A stretch of DNA of 64,000 bases from Polyodon spathula (lineage: Eukaryota; Chordata; Actinopteri; Acipenseriformes; Polyodontidae). The stretch covers positions 22,084,447 through 22,148,446 of the forward strand of contig NC_054548.1 in assembly GCF_017654505.1 (NCBI RefSeq), read 5' to 3'. The number at the start of each line of letters is the position of its first letter. Within the stretch, counting starts at the first letter, position 1. The position numbers were made by a program, and so were the translations under genes. This document shows, piece after piece, positions 23,756 to 36,859 of this stretch. The notes under the pieces are model-generated. The model was not told where the DNA came from. It searched no databases and saw only the letters and a program-made list of their open reading frames with translations.

Positions 23756-25430
23756 GCAAACAAGTAGATTACAGACAAAATGCACAGTGCACTAAAGTGT
23801 TTTATTCTTTGCAAAATAATGAACTTGCTAGCTGTGCCTGAAAAAATATTTCTGATAATTTCTATTAATCTATTGACACCCAGTGCATTAGAATTTGTTG
23901 AACTTTCTGATTAGATGACTGTTGTGAGTGAAACCAATCACAATACAAGGAACATACTGTACATTAGGCAGGATCAAACATGTGACCACTTATAGCCAAT
24001 CTTATTTGTTCTTATGTGACTGTAACAGCACAAATAGCAATAAAAACACTCAAACATGTCTAGTTGAAGCACTGAAGGTTTGCCAAAGAGACAACACTTA
24101 AATGACAAGGTATTTCCTATTTTTTAGTTAGAAAGACACTTTGTGATCTGCTGTGTTCCTTATCATGCAGGCTTTTCTAATAGTTGCAATCGCAGTGCAA
24201 TCCAATGTAAACATAAACACCTTAAAGTGGTTGGTCATTCCTTAAATGTGTTGTCTTTGCAATTTAATTCAAAAGCCTTTGCTGGAAGAAACTGAAATGA
24301 AACTTTTAAGCATCAGGGGTAATTGTGCAATAAGCGAGTTCTCTGTAGCTAATCCAAAACACTTACTTTCAAGTACCCCACTGGGATCACCTTAGTGTGA
24401 TAATATGTTGCTCAGACATTTAGAAAGGCTGTTGACTTAGGTCCCCACTGAGAGGTATGACTCAGAATAGCTGCAAGTTTTAAATGGAGGAGGTGGATGT
24501 TGACATTGTGATAATCCCATGGAAATAAGTGTCAAATACTGCTTAGTCACTATGCTGCCAGGCTGTCAACTAGCCCCCCCCCCAACTAAATATACTTCAA
24601 TAAATGAAATTCATGAGTGCTTGTAATATGTGTGGGAAGCAGAGCTATCAATCTATCTACTTTTAGCAATGTATTTGCCAGGTGTTTTATGAACACTTAG
24701 AAGCAATGAATTTAAAAATATTTATACACATTCAAATTGCTTGGCCTTCTGTTCAGTTACATGGTAGCTGGGAATTGTCTGTTTGAAATATCTTTTTTAT
24801 TTTCCTTGTACAGGCTTCAGTCTTTTTTTTTTTTTTGAATTAACATTTTCTGACGACGGGAACTTGAGTGTAGCACTGAAGTTTCTCAGCAGCTCTTTTT
24901 GCTTCCAGCTTTTCTGCTGCAAAAAATTACTTCCTGTTGATTCCCAATCATTATCTTGCTCGACAGTACTCATTAAATTACGTGCAGTCACTTTCTGAAG
25001 GTCAGATTGCACCCCTCCGCCTCTCCCATTTTTCCCTGAAATTAAAATTATGCAAATGTAATGGAAACGAGTGTTGCTTGTCACGCCTGTGCACTCAATA
25101 TTATTTTTGATTGATGGGCTTTGCTTCTCTTTGTATTGCACAAAGGTACACTCGCTTGTTTAGCTGCACTTTAGTGACTCACAGTATGAGGTAACCACAC
25201 TTTTCCGATTCCTTGGCACATTGGTGACGACCCAGTAGATAACTACGATTATGATTACATTAAATCACAGCTACTGCATTTACTATGAATTTAGTTCAAA
25301 TTAAAACTGCAGTTGGTGTCTTTAGCCTCATATTTCACCAATAATGTCTTTTGCCGTTTGTTGTCGATTTAAAGGATGCTTCTAATTACATTACTATGGC
25401 TATAATAAGCAAAAGGATTTAAACATTTTT

Positions 25431-25461
<31 letters not shown>

Positions 25462-25938
25462 TTTTAAATGAGCAGTACCTGGTGCTTATGTAAGGGTATG
25501 TATGCAGCAAGTCTAAAAAGAAATTAAAAAAATTATGCCACTGCATTTTTGTAACATAGCTATTTTACTTCAGGCAAATTGTTGTCATAATGATTGTTTT
25601 CAATTATCCTTCTGATGTTGAAGCTATTGAGTGAGCATGGCTTCTTTGACTGGGTCCTATGTCTGTGCTTCAGGCCTAGATGTTTTACATGATTGCAGAA
25701 CAAATGTGGAGCACTCTCTGAACAGCAATAGCAATTCACTCCTTACCAAACTGCTTCACTCATGTCTCATTAACTCCAGGTTGTTCCTTTGCAGTAATGG
25801 TCCCATTGTATTGAGTACAACACATCTTAAAACATATTTTCAGATATCCTTTCATCTGTATTTTAAGGCAAGGAACACACATAGTACCAACTGAGACAAG
25901 CTTCAATATTTACAAAATGTTTTTATATTCAGACTGTA

Positions 25939-26283
25939 CAGCTACGCCAAAAGTTTTGCATCACCTCAGAATTTTAGATTGAGACACTTAAAAAAAAAAC
26001 TGTATGAACATAATTTAGATATTTTATTTAACATCATGCAATCAACTGCAAAATGATACCTCAAAAGTCTACCGGAAGCCATAATAGTAGTACAGTATTT
26101 CATGCTGGATTTTGAAAAGTCACATTTTTCAATTTTTGTCAGTTTTTTTGTTAAGTATATGGAAAACTACAAAGTGGTATGTAATTCGATATGTTAATGT
26201 AACAGTATTCAGCAGGTTTCATTTGACTATGAAGGAAAATTAGTTAATTCAATAGGGTGATGTAAAACTTTTGGCCATAGCTG
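25939..26283 (+). mobile_element. Tc1-type MITE, complete copy
   Basis: 345 bases flanked by TA on both sides (25937-25938 and 26284-26285). The ends are inverted copies: CAGCTACGCCAAAAGTTTTG at the left and the complement of CAGCTATGGCCAAAAGTTTT at the right. It contains no transposase sequence. Related copies are at 20048-20215 and 6480-6740. It depends on a transposase from elsewhere. Confidence 0.88.
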
Positions 26284-27143
26284 TAGATATTCATTTTGCC
26301 TCAATGCTGGAGCATATGAACAGCTACCAATAAAACAAAAGCCTGTTGTTGCTTAAATTTGAAATGACGAACAACTTGAAAAAAATGTTATGTCTTACCA
26401 AATCAACATTTATCTGCTCTTCAAAGAAATTCTGTTGCTATGATTTTTTAAATCTTTTATAAATACTGCATTGTCATAGATACCTATAGTCACACAGAAC
26501 AGTGCTTAGTTACAATTTGGTGTCCTTAACTTATCCAGACTCAATTCCTGAGAAGTACGGCCAAAACATTGTGAGGAAAACTGTCATGACTTATCCATGT
26601 AAACACCATCACTGCTACTGCTACAATATATTGAATTAATACACAGATATAGCAGCGTACTGCAATATGGTTACTATGATATAAATAATATATTTTTTGA
26701 GCCACTACTGTCAGTGACAGGATGGTACTGAATACAGCTTCAAGCATGACACGTGATTCCACTTAAAATATAAAATATTCAATACAATCGTACAGTCCTG
26801 TTCTAGTGGGATGGAAAACATGTCTCCTGTTATTATTTCCTATCTAGACAGACACATGATTAGTGTTGATTCATGCTACAATAAACCAAAGTTATTAACT
26901 CAATCTTTTGTTATCGATTTATATTTTCCTCTTACAGTAGGTCCTTGTTGGTGCATGTATTGCTTTTAACTTTAGAGATGGCAGAGTTCAACTAATAATC
27001 ATAATACCTATGGTTATTTATATTTGGGAAAGTATAATGAGTTCTACTTTAAAACAGTTTGGCAATACTGTGTGACAGTTCTTCAGTGAAATAGTACCTA
27101 TGATTTTAATTCCATGTTATTATTTGTGTTCTTTTTAAAACAG

Positions 27144-27278
27144 GATTACATTCTGCCATATTCCATTCCAAAGTAAATGGCTGTATGTGGGAACAGAGAG
27201 AGGAAATACACATGTTGTAAATATTGAGTCCTTCATCCTCTCAGGATACATCATCATGTGGAACAAGGCGATAGAACT
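27144..27278 (+). CDS. stxbp5l: Tomosyn exon 2 of window (WD40 propeller)
   Basis: 135 bases. Its first base completes the Arg codon split with the preceding exon (CG|G), and it ends CT of a Leu codon before GTAAGTAC. It encodes ITFCHIPFQSKWLYVGTERG, then a segment ending GYIIMWNKAIE. The acceptor is TTTTTAAAACAG. The stretch HVVNIESFILSGY fits tomosyn-2; as I remember it, STXBP5 has VESFTLSGY here. The pattern corresponds to two successive WD-type strands of the first propeller. The 18.9-kb intron that follows is the largest in the window. Confidence 0.95.
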
Positions 27279-27298
27279 GTAAGTACTTTGTTTTTCAG

Positions 27299-27430
<132 letters not shown>

Positions 27431-27669
27431 ATATAGATAGATATATCAGGTCCAACATTGTGTAACGTTTTAAAATGGGTTCAGTTGGGGAACAAGACAA
27501 AAACTTGACTGTTTTTGACTGGAGAAAAAACGAATTGAGTAACTATATAATGAAAATCTTGAAAAAATAACAGACATTATATATAAAATATATATTATTT
27601 TAGAACCCGAATCTTAATTTAAATCGTGGGGTTATAATATACATCATACAATAGATGTGTGTGTATTGT

Positions 27670-27733
<64 letters not shown>

Positions 27734-30700
27734 TTATTGTAAAGTGTATTGTGGTGCATCCATTACTTAATGAGGTCTTTCAAGTAATTGGGGTCAAGCA
27801 GGTCTCTACCACCAAGAAAATTAGCTTAGGATGATGTTATATGTACTGTGTGTTACAGAGAAGGATATGGGCTGTATAAGAAAGACACATTGCAAGACAA
27901 GCATTTGCCATGGTGCCATAGTGACAAAACTTTGATTCAAAGTTTCAGCATTCTGCATTTAAATCACAGGGCTCTCTTGGGCAAAATTTATTTATGAGTG
28001 CCACTTTACAAGATTTAGCAGCAGTGCACTTTTTAGTATTCAAAGAAAAAAAAAAAGCAAAAGGGTAAAAGCAAAAGGGCTGTGTTAATTTAGATATTCA
28101 TTGTATGTGTGATAAATACTGGATGGGTCTGAGGTGATCAATGTGTATTTTACTTCACTTATCTTCTTGAAATGTTCCGCCCAGCTCAATGAGTTATATC
28201 CTGCTGAAATAAACTTCAGCTATGATGAATTATCTGTAACATACACGTGTTGCTGTTTACAGTTTAGTATAGAGCTGCACACGCCTCATATTGCTTATTT
28301 TGATTTCAACATATATCTGTAAATACAACAGTCAAGTCCCTGCAAATACAGAATAAAAGCATGCTTTATAGCTACTATGTAGCATGCCAACGATATTAAG
28401 AAAATAAATGCTATTACAAACCTTTGGTCTGTGCACAGGTGGTTCCTTGAAAATGAATCTTGTATTTACCCGTTCATACAGTCATAATAAAATCTACACT
28501 ATGCCAAACGAAGTAATGCAATGTCCTAACAGCACTGTCGTTGCTGTTTTAACGGGCAGTGTCATATGATGCAATGATGTTATGTATTCTAAGTCTATAG
28601 GTGAAATAAGGTCTAAAACTCTACAATAGCTTGAGCCTCGTTTGTACAGTGGTCACGATGCTTACATGGGGGCGTGTGGGTGTGGTTGTGGTTTCTCTAT
28701 GCCTCCACATTCTAAATGTAGCCAAAATGTTTGTTGAGTATTAGGTTTAATGGCAATATCTAAAGTACTGGTTTGGCTTTGGGACCACCGCCTGTACTGT
28801 ATTTCCACCAGCACAAATATACTATATAAAAGTGAATAATGAGATTTTGTGTTGTTGCTTTGGTGCCACAGAGTGGATAGATAGGAAATTGATATTTTTC
28901 CCACTTTCAAATGTGCATGTGAATTCTAAGATAGTACAACTTTAGACAGTATTAGAAACAGTACAAAAGTCAATCAAAACATTTTTGTTCAGTTATTGTG
29001 CATAATTGATTTTCAACTTTGAGATATCACAATACCCTGCAGCTATCATCTTCCCATATCTTAAAACAGTCGCTAACATACCTAGGTGTCTTTTGTTATG
29101 ATTGCAGCTGCGGTTCTAGTCGGGCACCCTCAGTCTCGTCCCTTTCCAACTCCTTTGTTTTTTTCCCATTTTATTTTTAATGAGAAGGAAATAAAGAGAG
29201 AGGCTGACAAAAATGTTTATTATTGAACAAAATTGCCCATTTAGGAAGTATGGCACGGTACAGTAAACCTGACAGTACAATCCAATTTTTTGTTTATTAA
29301 CCAAACCCATTAGCATTTCTACTCAATAATAATGCTCTGTCTATGCTGAATCAGTTGCCTTTACATGTTCTGGAAATTCAGGTCCACTTGTTCCACTTTT
29401 ATATGTGCTTGAAATCCATATTGTTGCATTTACTCTGGAATGTGACACAGAATAGAATGCCCTATCCTGTAGCATGCGTCTAATTTAAGAATATTTCTAT
29501 GACAGCATGTTTGAGTGGAGGGGAGACATCACAACCATCATCTGTGTTCAGCAGAAGAGAATTACTGTCCAATGAGATAAAAAGAAAAACAAAGAGCAGA
29601 CAAAGGATTCCTAGGCCCATTGTGACAGTGTCACTCAGAGCACTGCTGTAATTTAATAAGGGCGCTGCACTGCACATCTTTAAAGGGGCAGTACATAGCT
29701 TTGGGTTTCAGCTCTGCACTTTTCCTTTTATCTCTGTCTTTTTCTCTCAAGAGGAAATGTCTTTCATTGACAAACAGAGATGGGCAAAGTGAAGCCCTAA
29801 TGCTGATGCTTGACCTGATCCAGAGTCTTTTGGAGAGACATCACAGCAGGCAATATCAGCACACTCTATAGTATGATATAGATCTTAAAGAATAAATTGC
29901 TGGAAACATGCTTCATCTGGTTGTCCGGTTGCTGTTAGCTTTTCAAATAGCTAGTAGTCAGTTGTTTTATCCATTAGATGCTGTTCCTTTCCAATAGCCA
30001 ACTGATAAATACTTAATAAACTGATGAAACAAATTCTGTCACCACCACACATATGTTAATGTTTTCTTACTTTAATTTAGGTTCTAGAGATAATTCTTAG
30101 AATATGTTATTCAATTTTCTTAGCAACATTATAAACACATTAAATTAAATTACTAGGGGCCCTGTTTTAAAGTAAGGGTATATTTCCCTAGATGAATAAC
30201 AGTATAAATCTTGCAATAAACTATTTAATTATAGAAAGAGGTGTTGCTCTGAATAGACCCATGCTAGTTTTATAGTCTTAAAGTATGTTTTATTCGTCTC
30301 TGAAATGCTTTTTCTTTCTTTTCCTTTTTTCATCCACTCATACCATTCATACCCACTTGAAGTCGCTCTCACTCTTCTCTCTAAGTAGAGCTGACATACC
30401 AGAGTGCATTAACCTGTCCCTCTGCAATTTACTGCCACTTGTGCAGGCCACAGGGATGTCTTTAACTTTAGGTTTTAAGAAACACCAGAATATGATGTCT
30501 GAAACACATATGGGATTCTGAACAACAAAAAACATATATTAGTTCACACAACTGCTCTATTTAGACCTGTAGCTCTTTAAGATGGGTCATTGCAGTTTGT
30601 AAGGGCATTTTGGTTTGTGTTAATTAAGCAAAGCGATAGTTCTGGCAGGGCACTCCCTTTAACCTTTGATCAAATCATTTAACTATCAAGCATATTTTTG

Positions 30701-31059
30701 GTGCTTCCAATATCAAACTAAAACGTCAATCGATCACACCAGATATCACCTCCACCTCCCAAGCCTACACCTGCTTTTTTTTGGTTCCTCAAACAGGTGC
30801 AGCTATCCTGCCCACCTGCCCATGGCTTCCCTATGGCATGCCTCTCACTTATCTGTAAGCTAATTTATGGACAGGGGTAACTTGAAAGGTGAGGCTAAAG
30901 GCCAAAGAATGTAGTGTAAAATATGTATATTGTAGTAGTGTTGTCTAGTCTGTTTTAATAAATAATCTATTGCATGAGTTTCCTGACTGAATGTCGGGGA
31001 TGGTGGATGTGCAGATATTGACGAAGATACAAAAACAGAACATGAATATAGAAATATAG
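27431..31059. other. stxbp5l intron, AT-rich part
   Basis: Intronic sequence with a (TA)n tract at 27678-27730 and a few short A or T runs. No exon, RNA gene or named mobile element was seen. Open frames are short and unrecognised. Confidence 0.6.
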
Positions 31060-32616
31060 TGTAGGAGCAATTCAATAATTGATAATTTAATGTTTATCTG
31101 GTTTGATTATTGATAATATTTAATTGACATGTTACAAAAATCAAGGATTTACTATGAACACACATACACGCGCAGACACAAGGAGTATTAAATCAACAGT
31201 AGTGTTTTATTAATTACACAAATAATACACAGAAAACAGTAAAGTCAGACAGTACATCTCTTAGCACAAAATGCAATTCAAAACTCTCACTGCATTCATG
31301 CTGGCTAGCAGGCAAATTAAATATGACACCGTCTGTCTCCTCACAGACAAGCAGCAGCAAGCAAGCTGTGACGTAGCTAGTAGCTTACTCACATACACAC
31401 ATGCCCACATACGAGCACTGCCTCAACTGAGATGATGCAGACTATCTTAGAATATGTCACATTAAGCTTATTAATGGTATATAGATTAAGGATATGGCAA
31501 GTTTACTTTTAAAGAAATTCTTCATAAAACAATATGAGGTAGATTACTTATAGTTACTTCATCAATTTTCACTAAGTTATTTCACACTCAAAAGGTGCAA
31601 ACTAAATAATTAACAGTTCAATTGTATGTGAATGTGTTACAATTAACTCATTTAGTTCCATGAAAGGAAAATGCAACTGGAATTATGCACAACAGTTCCT
31701 TGAAGCTTAGACCTATTTTCCCCTGGTTTGGAAACTCAATCAGTTGAAGTGTCCAGTACAAAATGCTTTCCTCTCAGCAACAAAGTATTCAATCCCACGT
31801 TCGATCAAACTCTGTAACAAACCTTTCAATTCTTGATAGAATCAACAAACAGCTGCAACAAAGTCTTCAGTCCTCGGTATAGGATCCACAACAGCGCCCG
31901 TCCGCTGTGTCCTCTTCGCTGAATCTTTTAGCTACGCAGGTATCAAGGCACAGTTTCTTTTAGATATTGTGGTTTTAAGTGTACAGCAGACCCAGACTGG
32001 TTTGTCTGATAAGAGTCTCTGTAACTTTTATGGCAGTCCTCCAGCCAGGCTTCAGTCTCCTTGCTTGTGGTTGTTGACTCGCTTGCAGCTTGCTTCCTCA
32101 TCTTGGGTCTGTTCAGGCAGAGTCCAGTCTTGGGTCCGTTTTAGGCAGAGTCCTGGAGTTGCAACTTTGCTTAGCAGAGTGACAACACCTTGTTTAGCAT
32201 TCGATGTGAAGTGAAAATGTTTAGTTTTGCTTGGACATTTATAGTCCTTTTCGCTCTGCTGAGTATCTGCTTTCATGAGGTCATTTGTGTATATTGCCTC
32301 TTTAAACTCCCAGTCCTTTGATGTTGTAATGTCTTTTTCCACTGGAACATCACTAGTTTATGTCTTCCTTGTGTCAAAACGGTTGTTGTTGCACGTGTGT
32401 ATTATCTGTACATAATTCAACTATCCTTTCATCCTAATCCAGCCCAGGCACCACCTAGCCCCAGACACCTCTTTCAGTAGGTCACATAGTTCAGTATGTC
32501 TGCAAGCAAGAGGCCCCCTTATCAAGACACAGCAGTTTGCATTGTTTCTCAAGACACACAGTTTCATTAATGAATCCAGTTATTATTATTATCATATTCA
32601 GGGAATATGTCCCACA
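31060..32616 (-). mobile_element. Solo LTR, 1.56 kb, target duplication ATAG
   Basis: On the minus strand it starts TGTGGGACATATTCCC and ends GCTCCTACA. It is flanked by the direct repeat ATAG (31056-31059 and 32617-32620). On that strand a TATAAA box lies at 32243-32238 and an AATAAA signal at 31211-31206, consistent with U3-R-U5 order and a long transcribed part. No gag, pol or env sequence adjoins it. The length and 4-bp duplication would suit an endogenous retrovirus or a large Gypsy-like element; the family cannot be told from an LTR alone. Confidence 0.82.
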
Positions 32617-33441
32617 ATAGATAACTCTTAATAAATAGGAAGAAAATTGTGATTTTTTTTTTTTTTAATTCAGGTGCTGGCAAATACGTCAAACTGTACT
32701 TGAATTTGCAGCAAATGTGGAAACAAAATGCATTTGAAAGTTTCTTAAAAATGTTACCTCGTTATTTCTGATTGAGTGTTTTTTTTTTTTTGTGTGTGTG
32801 TTTTTTAAGGTACAGATAAACTCCAAAATAAGGCACATCATATTTAGGGGCATCATTTCCAAACCACTAGTATAACCTTTAATTTCTGAAATATCAGGGT
32901 TTAAGTGCATACTAGTTATGTAAACTTTAAAAATAACCTTCAGCCAAAATATAAAGAGACTGATATTTCTTTACACCTAAAAGCATCTTGACCTACATCA
33001 ACAATGTGAACGTTAGCAGAAACAAAAATCATTATAAATTAAATAAGAACATTTTTGATTAACAAGAGAGTTCTCAGAAAAGAAAGCAAGAGCACTAATG
33101 ATGTTATACAATGCCTTTGCAACATACCATCATTTGATAATAAATAAGCGTATGCAAACATTTTCTAATAGGAATTATACAATTTCAGATAATTACCACA
33201 CCTAAATATGTGCAATATGTGTTCGTACAACAGTTGTAGTCCATGTTTGTTATTTTCTGGTAAATACACAAGTAGCAAAGGCACATGTTGCCAAGCAGAA
33301 CAGTAGTTTTGAATTGCTATAAACCCTCTTGCTTGGTTTCCAGTTGCTATGCTATGCTAATATTTCAAATGTCAATAATAAAAATAAATCAGAATTCAGT
33401 TATTCAGACATCATGTTGATTGGTCCTTTTTTAAGCACATA
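32617..33441. other. stxbp5l intron, unremarkable
   Basis: AT-rich, with short T runs near 32654 and 32780. No coding or repeat structure was recognised between the solo LTR and the Tc1 element. Confidence 0.5.
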
Positions 33442-35091
33442 GAGTGGCTTGCGAAAGTATTGACCCCCCCTTGGCATTTTTCCTATTTTGTTGCCTTAAA
33501 ACCTGGAATTAAAATGGATTTTTATTTGGATGTCATGTAATGGACATACACAGAATAGTCCAAATTGGTGAAGTGAATAAAAAAAATAACTTGTTTAAAA
33601 AAATTCTAAAAAATAAATAACGGAAAAGTGGTGCGTGCATATGTATTCACCCCCTTTGCTATTAAGCCTCTAAATAAGATCTGGTGCAACCAATTACCTT
33701 CAGAAGTCACATAATTAGTTAAATAAAGTCCACCTGTGTGCAATCTAAGTGTCACATGATCTGTCACATGATCTCGGTATATATACACCTGTTCTGAAAG
33801 GCCCCAGATTTTGCAACAACACTAAGCAAGGGGCACCACAAAGCAAGCGGCACCATGAAGACCAAGGACCTCTCCAAACAGGTCAGGGACAAAGGTGTGG
33901 AGAAGTACAGATCAGGGTTGGGTTATAAAAAAATATCCGAAACTTTGAACATCCCACGGAACACCATTAAAGCCATTATTAAAAAATGGAAAGAATATGG
34001 CACCACAACAAACCTGGCAAGAGAGGGCCGCCCACCAAAACTCATGGACCAGGCAAGGAGGGCATTAATCAGAGAGGCAACAAAGAGACCAAAGATAACC
34101 ATGAAGGAGCTGCAAAGCTCCACAGTGGAGATTGGAGTATCTATCCATAGGACCACTTTAAGCCATGCACTCCACAGAGCTGGGCTTTACAGAAGAGTGG
34201 CCAGAAAAAAGCCATTGCTTAAAGAAAAAAATAAGCAAACACGTTTGGTGTTCGCCAAAAGGCATGTGGGAGACTCCCCAAACATATGGAAGAAGGTACT
34301 CTGGTCAGATGAGACTAAAATTGAGCTTTTTGGCCATCAAGGAAAACGCTATGTCTGGCACAAACCCAACACCTCTCATCACCCCAATAACACCATCCCC
34401 ACAGTGAAGCATGGTGGTGGCAGCATCATGCTGTGGGGATGTTTTTCATCAGCAGGGACTGGGAAACTGGTCAGAATTGAAGGAATGATGGATGGCGCTA
34501 AATACAGGGACATTCTTGAGGGAAACCTGTTTCAGTCTTCCAGAGATTTGAGACTGGGACGGAGGTTCACCTTCCAGCAGGACAATGACCCTAAGCATAC
34601 TGCTAAAGCAACACTCGAGTGGTTTAAGCGGAAACATTTAAATGTCTTGGAATGGCCTAGTCAAAGCCCAGACCTCAATCCAATTGAGAATCTGTGGTAT
34701 GACTTAAAGATTGCTGTACACCAGCGGAACCCATCCAACTTGAAGGAGCTGGAGCAGTTTTGCCTTGAAGAATGGGCAAAAATCCCAGTGGCTAGATGTG
34801 CCAGGCTTATAGATACATACCCCAAGAGACTTGCAGCTGTAATTGCTGCAAAAGGTGGCTCTACAAAGTATTGACTTTGGGGGGGTGAATACTTATGCAC
34901 ACTCAAGTTTTCTGTTTTTTGTCTTATTTCTTGTTTGTTTCACAATAAAAAATATTTAGCATCTTCAAAGTGGTAGGCATGTTGTGTAAATTAAATGATA
35001 CAAACCCCCAAAAAATCAATTTTAATTCCAGGTTGTAAGGCAACAAAATAGGAAAAATGCCAAGGGGGGTCAATACTTTCGCAAGCCGCTG
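33442..35091 (+). mobile_element. Tc1-like DNA transposon, full length
   Basis: 1650 bases between TA dinucleotides at 33440-33441 and 35092-35093. The terminal inverted repeats match over about 80 bases with only a few differences (shared core GGCTTGCGAAAGTATTGACC). A second inner inverted pair, near 33637 (ATATGTATTCACCCCC) and 34880 (GGGGGTGAATACTTATGC), gives an IR/DR-like layout as in Sleeping Beauty-type elements. It encloses one uninterrupted transposase gene. The small divergence between TIRs and the open frame suggest a relatively recent insertion in this intron. Confidence 0.96.
33855..34874 (+). CDS. Tc1-like transposase, intact 339 aa
   Basis: Complete frame from ATG to TGA, normal length for the family. 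Residues 1-110 form the paired-like, bipartite helix-turn-helix DNA-binding region (LSKQVRDKGVEKYRSGLGYK at the start), with a GRPPK AT-hook-like motif near residue 58. The DD34E catalytic triad is complete: D152 (LWSDETK), D243 (FQQDNDPKH) and E278 (NPIENLW), with 34 residues between the last two. A glycine-rich HGGGSIMLWGCF box lies near residues 186-197. It cuts and pastes the element at TA sites in the nucleus. Its own promoter is not evident; transcription is in the direction of the host gene, so it could also be carried in the host pre-mRNA. No missing key residue is visible. Confidence 0.96.
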   Translation: MKTKDLSKQVRDKGVEKYRSGLGYKKISETLNIPRNTIKAIIKKWKEYGTTTNLAREGRPPKLMDQARRALIREATKRPKITMKELQSSTVEIGVSIHRTTLSHALHRAGLYRRVARKKPLLKEKNKQTRLVFAKRHVGDSPNIWKKVLWSDETKIELFGHQGKRYVWHKPNTSHHPNNTIPTVKHGGGSIMLWGCFSSAGTGKLVRIEGMMDGAKYRDILEGNLFQSSRDLRLGRRFTFQQDNDPKHTAKATLEWFKRKHLNVLEWPSQSPDLNPIENLWYDLKIAVHQRNPSNLKELEQFCLEEWAKIPVARCARLIDTYPKRLAAVIAAKGGSTKY

Positions 35092-35629
35092 TAATTTCCT
35101 CACTTATTTTTTTTTTTTTTTTTTTACAGTGAGGATAGTATCCCTATTTTACACACAATCCAGTACCATAATGTTGAGGTTGTCACCTCTATTAAAGTTC
35201 TCTTGTTTGTTATTTAACACAATAGTTCAAGCTTGTAGGTATTGTACCTGAAATGTTTTCAGGCAAGTTTCCATGACTCATTTCTGCGTCACAACCACCT
35301 CCTACCCGCTTTACACTATAGTGTATATGTCTTTGAAGCTTTAGATACCAAGAATTATTTGCTGCAGTGGGTAGATATGAAACATCCTTTCAAATTTCAT
35401 CAGGAGTTTATCAGCCTGTCAGTATGGCACAGAAGCACCACAGAAGCAGCTACCACCTGTGGTATTGTACATAGTTTGCGTGCTGCAAAGAAAAATCAAG
35501 CTGTGATGAATGTCACATGGTTTTGTTTTTCACTGTGATTCAGTCCATACACCACTGTTATTTGTGGAGCATAAGAAAAGGTGACATTGCTGTGAGTTTA
35601 GAACCAGAAAATGTGCTTTTTGCATTCAT

Positions 35630-35635
<6 letters not shown>

Positions 35636-35693
<58 letters not shown>
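35636..35693. repeat. (TG)n microsatellite
   Basis: About 58 bases of pure TG. Confidence 0.97.
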
Positions 35694-35695
<2 letters not shown>

Positions 35696-36451
35696 ACAAT
35701 AAACGGAAAATCTTTACACTTTACAATTATTGTATTTTTGTGCATTCAATATAAGCTTTTCACTTTTTTAACATTTTTGCAACACCTACCAAGCATCCAC
35801 ATATGCACAGGCAAGCACACACACAAAATCTAGTGTATTCAGCTGGAAATCATGGGTGAAAGCACTGACCTTTTTCAATTCTATTACTGTCAGCACACAT
35901 AGCAGGTGTCAGAATGAAAAGACCAGGGGCCCATTGCATAGGACACTTCACTTAATTACACTTAATTAAGCTTGACACTTAAAAATTGTATATTTCTTTC
36001 CTTAACCAAGATAGCCTTTAAAATATGCCTAAAGCACTTATAATAAACCAGTATATAGATCATTTATGTACACAATAGGTGTTGAAAGATACATGTTTGT
36101 ATTTAACATTACAGTGTGAAGAACTTTTTTATTGGGTCATGTTTTTAAATGTATCTTCCATTCATTAAAATACAGAGACAAAAGCACAGTTACAAATGAT
36201 GTTGTTAAAATGAAAAGCTTAATTTAAAGAAAAGTCATTACCCAGATGCAGGTGTCTCTATGTAGTTTTCTTTTTTTCACATTTTGAATAAAAAACATTT
36301 TTCAATCAAAAGGTTGCGCCAAGAGATAGAGGAGTCCCCTTGTGGGTGACATAGATATCCAGATCATGCTCCCTCCTGAAACAAGGCTGCTGGTTTTCTG
36401 ATCCAACAGCAGCTATTCATTTCAATCAGAGCATTGTTCCAAGAAGAACCT
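35694..36451. other. stxbp5l intron, unremarkable
   Basis: AT-rich sequence without coding or repeat features that I recognise. It ends at the left boundary of the fold-back element. Confidence 0.5.
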
Positions 36452-36859
36452 GGATCTTATGGCAAGCGAAATTATCATTTAGAGATATCTCAAATTCATT
36501 TAGAGATATCTCTAAATATTTGAAGATATCTCTAAGTCATTTCCAGATATTTCAAAATATGTGAAGATGTCTTCAAATATTTAAAGATATCTCTAAATCA
36601 TTTTAAGATATCTATAATCCATTTAGAGATATCTCAAAATAACTTCCTGTTCATTTAAAGACATCTCTAAATCATTTGAAGATACCGTCAAATAACTTCC
36701 TGTTCATTTGGATATATCTTTAAATAGACCGGATGTCCATTCAAAACAAAGAGCATTTTCACAGGAAGTTATTTCAAGATATCTTGAAATGGCTTCCTGT
36801 TCATTTGAAGATATATTCAAATGATTTAGAGACATCTCTAAATGAACGGGAAGTTATTT

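Larger units (their letters stand above)
21120..27143 (+). other. stxbp5l intron (6.0 kb)
   Basis: Bounded by GTAAGAG and TTTTTAAAACAG. Contains a T run at 22138-22163, a V-SINE-like retroposon, a complete Tc1-type MITE and an ATTT tetranucleotide tract near 25430-25464. A moderately GC-rich block near 24840-25140 carries an octamer-type motif ATGCAAAT. No additional exon was seen. Confidence 0.85.

Noticed and set aside
24797..25141. 114-codon minus-strand frame as a gene
   Set aside because: No recognisable domain, lysine run from a T tract, and no splice or polyadenylation support.
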